Origin: a virus
IMG/VR virus record: IMGVR_UViG_3300043331_000496
Span: 1 to 35,980 of that record
Length of the DNA stretch: 35,980 bases
Direction: 5' to 3' (one strand)
Under the pieces are notes generated by a model. It was given only the letters and a program-made list of their open reading frames with translations, did no database searches and was not told the origin of the DNA. Positions 12,446 to 20,946 of the stretch are shown here, piece after piece; the first letter of the stretch is position 1; every line of letters begins with the position of its first letter. Position numbers and translations under genes: made by a program.

Positions 12446-14472
12446 TGGACTGACGATCCCAACTGTTTGTAAAGCTCGATCATGGCCTGGCGGTCTTCCG
12501 CGTCTTCTTCCTGCTCGATGAGCTGCCCGAGCCGCGCGAGCGCGACGCCGACGCGGTCCATCGGGATTTGGCCGCTGTCGGCTAGCCAACGGACGAACGG
12601 CGGGTGCATCATCAGGCGCGAGCTGATCGCGACGCCGGTTGGGCCGCCGATCGCCAGCAGCAGCGGCGTCGGCCCGAGGAACGGCGTGGCTGCGATAGCC
12701 CCGCCGATGCCCGTGACCTGAGCCGCAGGAAGACCGCTCGCGGCCGTGCCGCTGGAATTGTACATGCTCCGCCTGGTCTCCTGGACCCGTCCGGCGACCC
12801 GCGCGAGGCGGTCGAGCTCAGGCCGGAGCTGCGCCCAGGAGCGGTTTCCGGCCCCTCCGAACAGCGTCTCGAGGTGTCCGCTTTTCTGCATCGCGTTCCA
12901 GTTGGTCGCGAAGGTCATCGGGCTGAACACGTCGTCAGCCCCGGGCGCGAGCGTGCCTTCGATCCCGGAGGGCTTGGACGAGCCCATGCGGCGGATCGCA
13001 TAGGCGCGAACCTGATTCCAGCGTCGCTCGCCGACCATCCGGCGGAGCGCGGTCGCGCGCGAGGGCGTGCCGATCGCCATGACGGAATTGATGATGTGCT
13101 CGGGCGTGGCCAGGCGCATCTCGACCGGGTCCAGGTAGTTGCGCACGCGCTCGAAATGGCCGGCCCACTGCTGCTGGGCTTGTCTCCAGGCGCGGGAGGC
13201 GGCTGGGCTCTGGAGCCGGGCGATGCCCTGCCCCATCTGGTTTGAAAGCTCGCCGTAAAGCGCCCGGTAGAGGCTCACGTCCGCGCCCGGTGCGGCGCCC
13301 GACCAGCGGGTCAACTCGCCGATGTGGGTCTTGAGCCGGCGCGCCGCCTCGAACGGGATCGAGCCGCCGCCACGTTGAATGGCGGTGGCGAGCCGTTGCG
13401 TCAGTTCCGTCAAGAACGGGTCGACCTCGCCCCACTCCTGCTGACGGATCGAGCCCTGTTGGAGGCGCTGCAGCAGCGGAGCCACGTCGACCATGACCGG
13501 CTGGTTCGCCGCGGCTATGGCTTGCGCGGCCCGCTGGTCCGCGGCCTGAGCGCTGGCCCTGGAACGGTTGAACCAGCTGTCGGCGTCGGCCCGGAGTCCC
13601 TGCCAGATCGCCTGGCCCGCGTCGGCCCCGCGCTGGGTCGGCGCGCGCGGCCCCTGCAGTTGCTCGGCCGCGCGCGCAATCCGCTCCGCCTCCGCCTGCA
13701 AGGCCGCATCGTTGGCGTCGGCGCGCTGGCGAACCGCGCCGCGCGAGCCGATCGTGTAGGAGCCCGCCCGCTCCGCGACCGCCGCCACATCGCCTGCGCC
13801 CGCGTCGGCGGCCGACGGCCTGAAATTGGGGATCTGGCCCGCGTCCTGGAGCGCAGCGCTCATCCGCCGCGGGCCTCCGCCGAGCGCGCCGCGCGCGGTC
13901 GAGGCCATCGCCGCGGGCGCGAGAGGGGCCGCCATCGAGGCCGCAGCGGCGGCCAGCTGGTTGCCGTCGGTGGCGTCCATCACGCCCTCGTAGACGAGCC
14001 CCTGGCCGGTTCCAACGGCCGCATCCGTGATCGCCCCCAGCCGCCCGACGAGCGGCCCGAACGGCGCGCCGGCGCCGGCGAACTCGGCCGCTCGCCCGAC
14101 ATAGCGCTCCGCCGTGGTCTGAGGGACGAGGCTCTCTTCGGACCCGTACATGCCCAGGCTGCGCCCGCCCTCGACAATGGCGCGGCCCGCGGTCGGATCC
14201 CAGCGAAGCTCGTCCGGAACGGCCTGAAGCGCGCGGTCTTGGGGCTGCCCGATAGACGGCCCGACGTTCCAACCCGGCTCCGCCATGAGCCCGCCGCCGG
14301 TGGCGATGCCCGCGTTGTGGGCCATGGCCGGAATGTCGGCCGCGAATCCGACCGTGCCCATGGCTCCGCGGTTGAACCGCTCGGCCTGGTAGCCGTAGAG
14401 CGAGCGTCCGCTCTTCTTGTTCTCCAGCTCGGCGAGGCGGCGAAGGGCTTGCAGCTCCTCTCGCGGCGTCAC
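12442..14472 (-). CDS. Ejection (DNA injection) protein, P22 gp16 position
   Basis: The protein has 676 residues, rich in Ala, Gly and Arg, with long helical stretches and glycine-rich hydrophobic segments (VTGIGGAIAATPFLGPTPLL near residue 590). It is third in a row of three such proteins following the gp10-like hub, the order gp7-gp20-gp16 of P22, where these proteins leave the virion and help DNA cross the envelope. Direct similarity to P22 gp16 cannot be judged by eye, so the call rests on position, size and composition. It is joined by ATGA overlaps to both neighbours. Confidence 0.65.
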   Translation of the reverse strand: MTPREELQALRRLAELENKKSGRSLYGYQAERFNRGAMGTVGFAADIPAMAHNAGIATGGGLMAEPGWNVGPSIGQPQDRALQAVPDELRWDPTAGRAIVEGGRSLGMYGSEESLVPQTTAERYVGRAAEFAGAGAPFGPLVGRLGAITDAAVGTGQGLVYEGVMDATDGNQLAAAAASMAAPLAPAAMASTARGALGGGPRRMSAALQDAGQIPNFRPSAADAGAGDVAAVAERAGSYTIGSRGAVRQRADANDAALQAEAERIARAAEQLQGPRAPTQRGADAGQAIWQGLRADADSWFNRSRASAQAADQRAAQAIAAANQPVMVDVAPLLQRLQQGSIRQQEWGEVDPFLTELTQRLATAIQRGGGSIPFEAARRLKTHIGELTRWSGAAPGADVSLYRALYGELSNQMGQGIARLQSPAASRAWRQAQQQWAGHFERVRNYLDPVEMRLATPEHIINSVMAIGTPSRATALRRMVGERRWNQVRAYAIRRMGSSKPSGIEGTLAPGADDVFSPMTFATNWNAMQKSGHLETLFGGAGNRSWAQLRPELDRLARVAGRVQETRRSMYNSSGTAASGLPAAQVTGIGGAIAATPFLGPTPLLLAIGGPTGVAISSRLMMHPPFVRWLADSGQIPMDRVGVALARLGQLIEQEEDAEDRQAMIELYKQLGSSVQ

Positions 14473-15680
14473 TGGCGGATACCGAGCTGCTGGCGAAGCT
14501 GCTGCAACTCGGCCTCTTCGTCCGCCGTGAGCGCGCCTTGGCCCGCGTCGTTTGCAGGCTGCGTCCTGCCTCCGCCGTTCAAGCCGCCGATGCCCTGCTC
14601 AAACATCTGCACGACGGCCGCGACATTCGGCGGGACATTGCCGTCCGGGTACTGTTCTCGCACCCCGCGCAACACCTGCTGGTAGATGTTCAGATAGCGG
14701 TCGCGAACCTGCGTCAGGTTGGCGTCGAGCGTGTCGGTCGCCTGCCGTGAGTCGAGGTTCGCCACCATGTTGCCGGCGACCACGAGATCGGCGTTGCTGA
14801 GCGGCGTCAGCTTGACGCCCTGCGACGCAAGCTCGGCGAGCCCGAGAAAGGCGTTGTTCGCCTTCAGCATCTCGAGCTGGGTCTCCAGCAGCGTCCGGCC
14901 GCCGCGGATGTTCGCCATCAGCCCGGTGTTCATCCAGTTGCTGGTGTCAATGGCCTGATCAGCCATTTCGATCGACTTGCCCGCGGTGTAGAGGCGCGCC
15001 GCCGGATCGCCCATGGAGCCCGTGTCGGTGTTGTTCTCCACCTCGATCGGGTGCCACTGGCCTTCCGCATCGAATTGTCCGTAGCCCAGGTCGGGATGCC
15101 GGAACGGCTCGGCGTAGCTGTCACCGGGTTGCTCCGGCGTCGCCTGTTCCGCCTCGAACTTCCGCGTCTCCAGCGCCAGCCTGTCCCGATCGCCCTGGAT
15201 GCTCGCCGCCTGATAAGCCGTCATCGGCTCCGGCTCAGGCGCCCCACCACCCATCATCCCGGTCTCGGCGACCACGCTCTGCAGATACTCGTCGGTCAGC
15301 TGATCGTCCTGGATCTGGGGAAGCTGGTAGCCTTGCTCGACCATGCGAGCATGCAGGCCGTCGGCGCGCCGCCTGCGGGTCGCCATGTCCGGGGTCTTCA
15401 GTAGCTCGGTGGCGGCCCGGTTCATGACCTGGCCGATGTACTGCTGGTCCTCGCGCGAGAACTGCTGCTGCTCCCGCTGGGCGCCCTGCAAGGCGAGCAC
15501 GCTGTCGAGGTCGCCGCGACCGCCCGCCTGGGTGATCGCGCCCTGATAGTCGCCGCCCGCGAGCGCCGTCGCGAGGTCCGTCTGGTAGCGCTGCGCCTCG
15601 CCCCGTTCGCGGCCCGCGCGGAAGGCCTCGCCCCAGCGGAAGGCGTTGGGGTCGATCTGCGGAAAAATCTGCTGAGCCAT
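14469..15680 (-). CDS. Ejection protein, P22 gp20 position
   Basis: The protein has 403 residues. I chose the ATG at 15680 (MAQQIFPQIDPNAFRWGEAF) because it overlaps the previous stop as TGATG. Glutamine- and alanine-rich helices dominate: QYIGQVMNRAATELLK and DLATALAGGDYQGAITQAGG, then a C-terminal acidic helix EEAELQQLRQQLGI. The opening pattern (PNAFRxGExFxAGREQGxA...ALAGGDYxGA) is typical of an internal virion protein widespread in alphaproteobacterial podoviruses. The role as a DNA-ejection component is inferred from context. Confidence 0.65.
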   Translation of the reverse strand: MAQQIFPQIDPNAFRWGEAFRAGRERGEAQRYQTDLATALAGGDYQGAITQAGGRGDLDSVLALQGAQREQQQFSREDQQYIGQVMNRAATELLKTPDMATRRRRADGLHARMVEQGYQLPQIQDDQLTDEYLQSVVAETGMMGGGAPEPEPMTAYQAASIQGDRDRLALETRKFEAEQATPEQPGDSYAEPFRHPDLGYGQFDAEGQWHPIEVENNTDTGSMGDPAARLYTAGKSIEMADQAIDTSNWMNTGLMANIRGGRTLLETQLEMLKANNAFLGLAELASQGVKLTPLSNADLVVAGNMVANLDSRQATDTLDANLTQVRDRYLNIYQQVLRGVREQYPDGNVPPNVAAVVQMFEQGIGGLNGGGRTQPANDAGQGALTADEEAELQQLRQQLGIRQ

Positions 15681-16771
15681 CAGGCGGCCTTGCCGGTCTT
15701 GAACACCTTGGCCCAATCGACCTCGCCGAGCGCGCCGGCGGCGTCGGAGATCGCATTGCCCCAGGCGTTGTTGCGATAGGCGGAGGACCAGGCGTCGGCG
15801 TTCGCCCGGTTCTGGTTCGCGCCCGAGACCATGTTCGCGTAGCTCGAGCCGGCCTGCTGGTTGCTGTTCACCGCCTGGGACCCGGGCGCGACGAGGTTCA
15901 TGACGCGGGCGAACTGCCGGTCGTATTCGTTGGAGGCATAGTCCTGGTTGTACTTGATCGCGGCCTTGGCCCGGGCGCCGGAGCCGAGCGCGCCCGTGTT
16001 GGCGAACGCCGCGTCCAGCCCCCGATTGCCCTCGTTCAGACGGAACTGGTAGCCGGGCGAGGCCTGGAGCTGCTGCTCGATGCTCGTGGGCGCGGGCCGG
16101 CCCGGAGCGGGCGCGCCCGGTGCGGCGGCGGCCGGTTGCTGCGGCTGGGACGCCTGCAGGGTCGGAACCTGACGGCCCTCGAACTGGCCCCAGGTCTGAT
16201 AGTGGTACTTGGCGAAGTCCTCAGGGCTTCGGCCGACCCACTCGGGGTTGACCTTGGCGCCCTCTTTCTTGCCGAACAGCGCGTTGCTCAGCTGGTGGCT
16301 GGCCGAGAACTGGTTCAGCCCGTCCGGCGTGCTGGCGTTGGCCGGCGGGCTCGCGCCCTGCGCACGGTAGTATTCCCGGAGTACGTCCGGGTTCGCCTCC
16401 ATGTAGGCGTTCCAGTCGTAGCCCTGGGCGTTGGCCGCGAGCGGATTGCCCGACGGTCCCGGAACGGCCCCGGGCGTGGACTGCGGCAATCCCGCGAGCC
16501 CGAGCGCGGCGTTGAGCGCGCTGTCCCGCGCATTGATCACCGGCTGGTTCATCGCCGTGACGTAATCGAACTGGTCCTGGGCGAGCCTCAGGTCGCCGGC
16601 GGACGCCGAGCTCTGCGCGTTCGCCACGTCGTCGGCCGCATTCGCGGATAGGGCTCCGCCCAGGAGCGAGGCGCCCGCCCCGATGAGCGCCCCCCAGAAG
16701 CGGCCCTCCCGGCCCATGCGGGAGCCGTCGCCGAAGTCGTAGCCGCCGTAGCCGGATCGTGCGCGTTTCAT
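15680..16771 (-). CDS. Ejection protein, P22 gp7-like DNA transfer protein
   Basis: The protein has 363 residues. The N-terminus has a glycine-rich hydrophobic stretch (WGALIGAGASLLGGALSANA, about residues 26-45) like those of viral ejection proteins. The C-terminal third carries a pattern common in podovirus DNA transfer proteins: SPGYQFRLNEGNRGLDAAFA followed by GSGARAKAAIKY and SNEYDRQFARVMNLV. The middle contains a Pro/Ala/Gln linker around residues 205-230. It should be packaged inside the capsid and expelled early into the host envelope. It is the first of three ejection proteins in P22 order. Confidence 0.7.
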   Translation of the reverse strand: MKRARSGYGGYDFGDGSRMGREGRFWGALIGAGASLLGGALSANAADDVANAQSSASAGDLRLAQDQFDYVTAMNQPVINARDSALNAALGLAGLPQSTPGAVPGPSGNPLAANAQGYDWNAYMEANPDVLREYYRAQGASPPANASTPDGLNQFSASHQLSNALFGKKEGAKVNPEWVGRSPEDFAKYHYQTWGQFEGRQVPTLQASQPQQPAAAAPGAPAPGRPAPTSIEQQLQASPGYQFRLNEGNRGLDAAFANTGALGSGARAKAAIKYNQDYASNEYDRQFARVMNLVAPGSQAVNSNQQAGSSYANMVSGANQNRANADAWSSAYRNNAWGNAISDAAGALGEVDWAKVFKTGKAA

Positions 16772-16774
16772 GAC

Positions 16775-17707
16775 CTATGCCTCGTTCGATCCGATGGTGA
16801 GCGTGCTCGTCGCCGTGGGCAGCGCCGAGCCCGTGATGCTTTCGATCTCCAGGCGAAACACCCGCGTGTCCGTGTCCGTGTCCGGATCGGTGTAGGTGTC
16901 CGCGAACGTCTCCGTCTCGATCCAGGAGTCCGCGAACGGGTTGTGCGGCCCGGCCGGGACGTAGACCCTGGTCCCGGTCGAGGTCGGACTGTCGACCAGC
17001 ACCTCGCCGGCGCTCGCCTTGTCCCGATAGAGCCGATACTGCGTAGTCCAGGTCCCGGCCGGGCCGGGCGACGTGTCGCTGACCTGATAGAGGCTGTTGC
17101 CCATGGTCACGACGATGGTCCCGCCCGCGCTCGGGTGGGTGATCGTCACGTCCGTTCCCTCGGTCGCGGCCGAATCCTGGTCCGCGAAATTGAGCCCCGT
17201 GCTGCCCGAGCCGCCCTCCTGGAGCGCGCCGCCGACCACGGCCCGGTAGTAGTAGGCGTTCGTGGTCGCGCACGAGCTGAACGAAGGGGCGATGTCCGGG
17301 CCGATCCACTCGAAAAACGCCGTGCCGCCCGCGCCCTCCCAGGCGCCCCAGACGTGCATGAACCCGAACGCCTGCACCGCCATCAGCCCTTGGCTTTGCA
17401 GGATCTTGATGTTCGACCCGACGTAGAGGTCGTAGACCACCGTCACATTGCCCGTGTCCGGGTCGATCTGGATGACGGTCACGCCCTCCTGGGTGTTGGG
17501 GTTCAACACCTTGAGGACGGGCGCGATGAACTGCTCCTGGCCGTCTATGAGCCGCTGGATGCGCGAGCCCGAGAGGTTCGGGTTCCCGTTCGGCAGGTTG
17601 GCGATGCCCAGGCCTTCGAGGAAGTCGCCCAGCCCGGGATAGTCCGCGTTCAGCTTGTGGCGCGTGCCGCTCCACTGCGGCGGCAGGGCGAAGGCGCGCC
17701 GCACCAT
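16775..17707 (-). CDS. Tail-region protein of unknown function
   Basis: The protein has 310 residues. Residues 1-85 contain GRLPN-like loops (GLGIANLPNGNPNLSGSRI) and DGQEQFIAPVLKVLN. The rest is beta-rich with many Thr and Asp, including a TDPDTDTDTRVF run at about 280-291. No family recognised. It lies one base after the gp10-like hub and three bases before the gp7-like gene, where P22 has gp26 and gp14, so a tail needle, tail appendage or assembly role is possible. It lacks the long trimeric coiled coil expected of a gp26-type needle, so I do not call it that. Confidence 0.55.
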   Translation of the reverse strand: MVRRAFALPPQWSGTRHKLNADYPGLGDFLEGLGIANLPNGNPNLSGSRIQRLIDGQEQFIAPVLKVLNPNTQEGVTVIQIDPDTGNVTVVYDLYVGSNIKILQSQGLMAVQAFGFMHVWGAWEGAGGTAFFEWIGPDIAPSFSSCATTNAYYYRAVVGGALQEGGSGSTGLNFADQDSAATEGTDVTITHPSAGGTIVVTMGNSLYQVSDTSPGPAGTWTTQYRLYRDKASAGEVLVDSPTSTGTRVYVPAGPHNPFADSWIETETFADTYTDPDTDTDTRVFRLEIESITGSALPTATSTLTIGSNEA

Positions 17708-17708
17708 C

Positions 17709-19235
17709 TCAGGGCTGGCCCACGTTCACGTCTGCGCCCCAGGGGGTGAAGTCGACCGGATCGGAGAGCGCATGCCGCACGATCCGGTATGGAGCCCGCG
17801 CCCGGCCCATCCGCCTGGCCGTCGGCATGATCCCGTGCTCGCCGATCCGCCCGAGCGAAAGCCGCCGCTCGCCCGACCACGTATTCCCCCGATCGTCGGA
17901 CCACTTGAGCATGAGCTGCGGGTCGGTCCCCTGGCCGATCCCGTCCAGGCCGACGCCCACCTTGCCCCGGAGCGTGTAGTCGTCGATCGGCGGGCGGCCG
18001 GAGCCCACCGCGATCACCGTGTCCCACTCGCGAACCATCGGCAGAGGCCCGTCCATGATCGCGTTCGGGGTGAGCTCGAAAAGCCCGCCCGCCGGGATCT
18101 CCGCGGTCTGTTCGTCCCAGGCGATCGGCGTGCCGTCGTCCCAGGCCATGGCCGCGCCGTCGTCCCACGCCAGCCAGATCTCCGCCGGCGGGATCGGCCC
18201 GATGGTGTCGGTGACCCGGCCCTGGACGTAGTTCCGGCCGAACGCCTGGACGATGCTCCGGGGCCGCCAGTAGGTCTCCCCGTAGGTGCGGCGGCGGTGC
18301 CAGAGCTGGCTCTGGCAGTCGTAGACGGCCGTGCCGTAGCCGGGGATGTCGTAGGCCACGAATGTGTGCCCACGCTCGACCCAGGACTTCGCCTCGACGG
18401 TAGCCGCCTCCGCGTCGGTCAGAGCCCGGAGCGCCTCCTCGATCTCGTTCGTGGAGATGCGCACGGCCCCGCCCTGGAGCCGCATGATCATGCGCCGGTT
18501 GCTGAGGAAGAACGGGGTCCCGTCCGCGACCAGCGCCGCGTCGCGCCCGATCACGCCCTCGGGGATCTGGCTTGCCCCGATCGCCTGGAACGGGAGCGCC
18601 TCCTCGCCCGTGGGGACGAATTCCTCGATCGTAGCCCGGCCTCCGACGAGCAGTCGCTCGTTCGTGACCAGCAGCCACACGGCCGTGTCCGGACTCTCCT
18701 CCGCGGTTGAGAAGTCGAGCGCATCCCAGGCCGTCCAGTCGGTCAGCGCCCAGACGAGTCGTCCGCTCCCGGCTTCGATCCCGATCAGGTAGTCGTTCAG
18801 GTAGGCGATATCCGCGAGATCCACGAGGTCCGCGTCGACCACCTCCGACACGGTCCCGGCGCTCACGTCGTAGATCCATAGCGCGCCGGCCGTGAGGATC
18901 GCCACGTCCGCCTCGTTCGCGGCCCACTTCACAGGCCTGTCGTCGTTCGGCAGGTCGTCCGTGAGCGTGGTAACGGACCCGTCCGCGGCGAACGCCAGCA
19001 GCGTCCCTCCCCACATGCCCAGGTGCTTGTTTCCGGCCGCGCCCGGCACGTAGAACTGGCCTCGCCCCGAGAGCGAGCCCGCAACACCCGTCGCATAGAC
19101 CGCCTCGAGCCCGTCCGCCCTGACCATGGCGTTTTGAAAGCCGGTGTCGTCAGGCAGCGGCTCGGGATAGCAGTTGACCGCGCGGAAGCCGATGCCGAGC
19201 GTGTCGTACTGTTGGGGCGAGAACCCGAGTCGCAT
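17709..19235 (-). CDS. Tail hub / packaged-DNA stabilization protein, P22 gp10-like
   Basis: The protein has 508 residues (P22 gp10 has about 472). The overall pattern is a beta-propeller: repeated strands such as VWLLVTNERLLVGGRATIEE, RLVWALTDWTAWDALDF and VAYDIPGYGTAVYDCQSQLWH. The C-terminus LKWSDDRGNTWSGERRLSLG followed by RMGRARAPYRIV resembles the end of gp10-type proteins. In P22, gp10 plugs the portal-gp4 channel and keeps DNA in. Odd feature: at about residues 356-376 there is a triple octapeptide, AWDDGAAMAWDDGTPIAWDE. The same WDD period recurs in the 47-residue protein at 19778-19921. Confidence 0.75.
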   Translation of the reverse strand: MRLGFSPQQYDTLGIGFRAVNCYPEPLPDDTGFQNAMVRADGLEAVYATGVAGSLSGRGQFYVPGAAGNKHLGMWGGTLLAFAADGSVTTLTDDLPNDDRPVKWAANEADVAILTAGALWIYDVSAGTVSEVVDADLVDLADIAYLNDYLIGIEAGSGRLVWALTDWTAWDALDFSTAEESPDTAVWLLVTNERLLVGGRATIEEFVPTGEEALPFQAIGASQIPEGVIGRDAALVADGTPFFLSNRRMIMRLQGGAVRISTNEIEEALRALTDAEAATVEAKSWVERGHTFVAYDIPGYGTAVYDCQSQLWHRRRTYGETYWRPRSIVQAFGRNYVQGRVTDTIGPIPPAEIWLAWDDGAAMAWDDGTPIAWDEQTAEIPAGGLFELTPNAIMDGPLPMVREWDTVIAVGSGRPPIDDYTLRGKVGVGLDGIGQGTDPQLMLKWSDDRGNTWSGERRLSLGRIGEHGIMPTARRMGRARAPYRIVRHALSDPVDFTPWGADVNVGQP

Positions 19236-19236
19236 G

Positions 19237-19776
19237 TCAGCGGGCGCGCCGCGCCCAGAGCACGCCGTGGGTCGTGAGCGTGCTGGTCGCGAACACGCCC
19301 TGAGCCACCAGATAAACCGTCGTGGTGGCGGCCAGCGACAGGCGGATCGTCGGGACCGTGAACTTGTTGTCCGTCCCGGTCGTGAACGTCAGGTTGAGCA
19401 CCGTGCCCTCGACGCCCATCGTCGCGGACGCGGTGTTGATCGAGCCGCCAAGCGTGCTCATGGTCGTGGTTCCGGCGGCGTCAAACCCGACGTTGCCGCC
19501 TACGTCCCAATCGCCGGCCGTCAGCGAGATCGAGGTCACGTTCGCCGCGTTCGGGCTGGTCAGGCTGACGCCAGACGCCTTCGCGACCGTGCTGGAGACA
19601 TACTCTCCTTTCTGGCCGGTCGAGGCGTTGTCGTTCGTCGCCGTGCCCGTCTCGACGTAGGTCTTGATGCTGCTTCCTGAGTTGTAGCCGCTCACCCCTG
19701 CTTTGCTCGCAGGAAAGCGGTCTGTCGCCTCGGTGCTCGCGTGCGCCCCGGCTCCGGAAATGGTGGTTGTGCTCAT
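19237..19776 (-). CDS. Small beta-rich fibre or decoration protein
   Basis: The protein has 179 residues, very rich in Thr, Ser, Gly and Ala. The region SLTAGDWDVGGNVGFDAAGT followed by TMSTLGGSINTAS and TVYLVAQGVF is typical of the C-terminal beta domain of phage tail- or head-fibre proteins (GDWDVsGxVxF...S...S). No coiled coil or chaperone domain is seen. Its place next to the tail hub suggests a virion appendage, possibly for host contact. It could instead decorate the capsid. The start MSTTTIS echoes the start of the capsid protein (MSTTTVAS). Confidence 0.6.
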   Translation of the reverse strand: MSTTTISGAGAHASTEATDRFPASKAGVSGYNSGSSIKTYVETGTATNDNASTGQKGEYVSSTVAKASGVSLTSPNAANVTSISLTAGDWDVGGNVGFDAAGTTTMSTLGGSINTASATMGVEGTVLNLTFTTGTDNKFTVPTIRLSLAATTTVYLVAQGVFATSTLTTHGVLWARRAR

Positions 19777-19777
19777 C

Positions 19778-19921
19778 CTAGCTGTCCCACGCTATGAAAT
19801 TGTCGTCGTCCCAGGCCATTTGCGCCGCATCGTCCCAGAGCAGCTCGTTGTCCGGCGAGACGACCGCGCCGTATCGATTCTCGCCGGTCAGGGAGATTTG
19901 AAGCCCCATGCTCATCGGCAT
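19778..19921 (-). CDS. 47-residue WDD-repeat miniprotein
   Basis: The start ATG at 19921 overlaps the preceding TGA as TGATG. The C-terminal half consists of three octads, WDDAAQMA-WDDDNFIA-WDS, matching the repeat inside the gp10-like protein at 17709-19235. The two genes also share an identical 16-base stretch (18134-18149 and 19804-19819). WDxG-type octads are seen in other podovirus tail proteins, where I know of no settled function. It probably interacts with, or replaces a strand of, the tail hub; that is inference. Confidence 0.6.
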   Translation of the reverse strand: MPMSMGLQISLTGENRYGAVVSPDNELLWDDAAQMAWDDDNFIAWDS

Positions 19922-20157
19922 CAGTAGAGCGCCTTCACGTTCGCGACTCCGCCGGAGTTCGCGACGCTCGCCACCGCGAACGGCAGCAGCGCTCCGTTCG
20001 CCACGTTGGCGAACGCCGTGGTCGTGCCGTCGGCCCAGGTGACCGTCAGCGTCCCGCCGGTGCCGACCCACAGCCCCCGGCAGACGCCGGTCAGGGCGGT
20101 CCCGAGCGTCACATCGACGCCGCGTGTCGCGGGCCGATCCGGGTTCATGTCCGACAT
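19921..20157 (-). CDS. Spike base protein, RCAP_rcc01079-like
   Basis: The protein has 78 residues. The pattern GLWVGTGGTLTVTWADGTTT, AFANVANGALLPFAVASV and a final ALY fits the small beta-sandwich spike base family named after RCAP_rcc01079 of the Rhodobacter gene transfer agent, in which it holds capsid head spikes. The family is common in alphaproteobacterial phages. Whether it carries a head spike or tail fibre here is not determined. The next gene, for a beta-rich fibre-like protein, could supply such an appendage. It overlaps both neighbours as TGATG. Confidence 0.75.
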   Translation of the reverse strand: MSDMNPDRPATRGVDVTLGTALTGVCRGLWVGTGGTLTVTWADGTTTAFANVANGALLPFAVASVANSGGVANVKALY

Positions 20158-20504
20158 CAGAAGTACTCCGTTCTCATGGGCTCGCCCGTGGCGGGCCGCG
20201 AGGTCATCCTGCGAAGCTCATGCAGGGCCGCCATCTGCAACGATGCATAGGACGCCCACTCGTTCTGGGGGACGGCGTCGACCGAACCGACGCCCGCCGA
20301 ATAGCGCGCAACCTGCTCGAACACCGCGTCAGGGATCGCGGTCAGAGACCAGTAGGCGATCTCTTTCTCTTCGAGCTCGGCCTGGGCCGTCTCCACGGCG
20401 GTGGTCGCCATGACCGATTCCTCGGCGGAGGCCGTTTGACCGTCCCCGTCGACCTTCCACAGCCTGAGAACGCGCGCCTCAAGCTGCGCTTGCGTCTTGG
20501 CCAT
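20157..20504 (-). CDS. Connector-region protein, candidate P22 gp4-like adaptor
   Basis: The protein has 115 residues and is almost all helical: AQLEARVLRLWKVDG, AELEEKEIAYWSLTAIPD, FEQVARYSAGVG, LQMAALHELRRMT, then the extended tail RPATGEPMRTEYF. A helical bundle with extended C-terminus, placed between head genes and the spike or hub genes, is what a head-to-tail adaptor such as P22 gp4 looks like. The similarity is to the general pattern, not a firm match. It overlaps the preceding gene by 26 bases. Confidence 0.55.
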   Translation of the reverse strand: MAKTQAQLEARVLRLWKVDGDGQTASAEESVMATTAVETAQAELEEKEIAYWSLTAIPDAVFEQVARYSAGVGSVDAVPQNEWASYASLQMAALHELRRMTSRPATGEPMRTEYF

Positions 20505-20946
20505 CGAGATAATCCGCGACCTGCTGCTGCAGGGTTTCGAGCTTCATCCGCCCATCGAGCTTCAGATCCAGCTTCGTCGCCGCCCAAGCCACCAGCCCCT
20601 CCTTGGAGAAGGTTCGCCAATCGGGCTCGGGAGCAGATGCAGCAGGCCCCGCTTCGGCGAGAAGCGCATGGGCCTCCGCCAGCTGAGCCTCGAGGTCTGC
20701 GACCCGCCCCTTGAGGGCGGCGATCTCCGCGTCTCGCGGGTCGGCGCCGCGAAAGGGCTCCGCCTGGGCCGCCGGAGTTGCCCCGTTCGCCGCCCGGAAA
20801 TGGCTGTTGCCCGAGAGCTTGCGGGCGATCTTCTCGTCCGTCACCTCGACCGGCTGGTTTCTCGGAAACCGGAGCCCGTAGGCGTCCAGGTGCATGGCCA
20901 TGTCGTGGGGATCGCGCGGATCGCCGATGAAGATGAACGCGGTCAT
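20479..20946 (-). CDS. Head-region protein with N-terminal FIGDPRD motif
   Basis: The protein has 155 residues. The N-terminus FIFIGDPRDPHDMAMHLDAY followed by FPRNQPVEV and KLSGNSHF resembles a small phage head-region family (F-IGDPRD...G..FPR...V..KL.GNSHF) whose function is unknown. A coiled coil (EIAALKGRVADLEAQLAEA) lies at about 73-95. The end, FSKEGLVAWAATKLDLKLDG followed by LQQQVADYL, looks like a small helix-extension-helix module such as HeH/LEM or SAP-like folds. It is coupled to the glycosyltransferase-like gene as ATGA. Confidence 0.6.
   Translation of the reverse strand: MTAFIFIGDPRDPHDMAMHLDAYGLRFPRNQPVEVTDEKIARKLSGNSHFRAANGATPAAQAEPFRGADPRDAEIAALKGRVADLEAQLAEAHALLAEAGPAASAPEPDWRTFSKEGLVAWAATKLDLKLDGRMKLETLQQQVADYLDGQDASAA

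Noticed and set aside
16775-17707. Tail needle (gp26) assignment
   Set aside because: The position fits, but the long trimeric coiled coil expected for a needle is missing.
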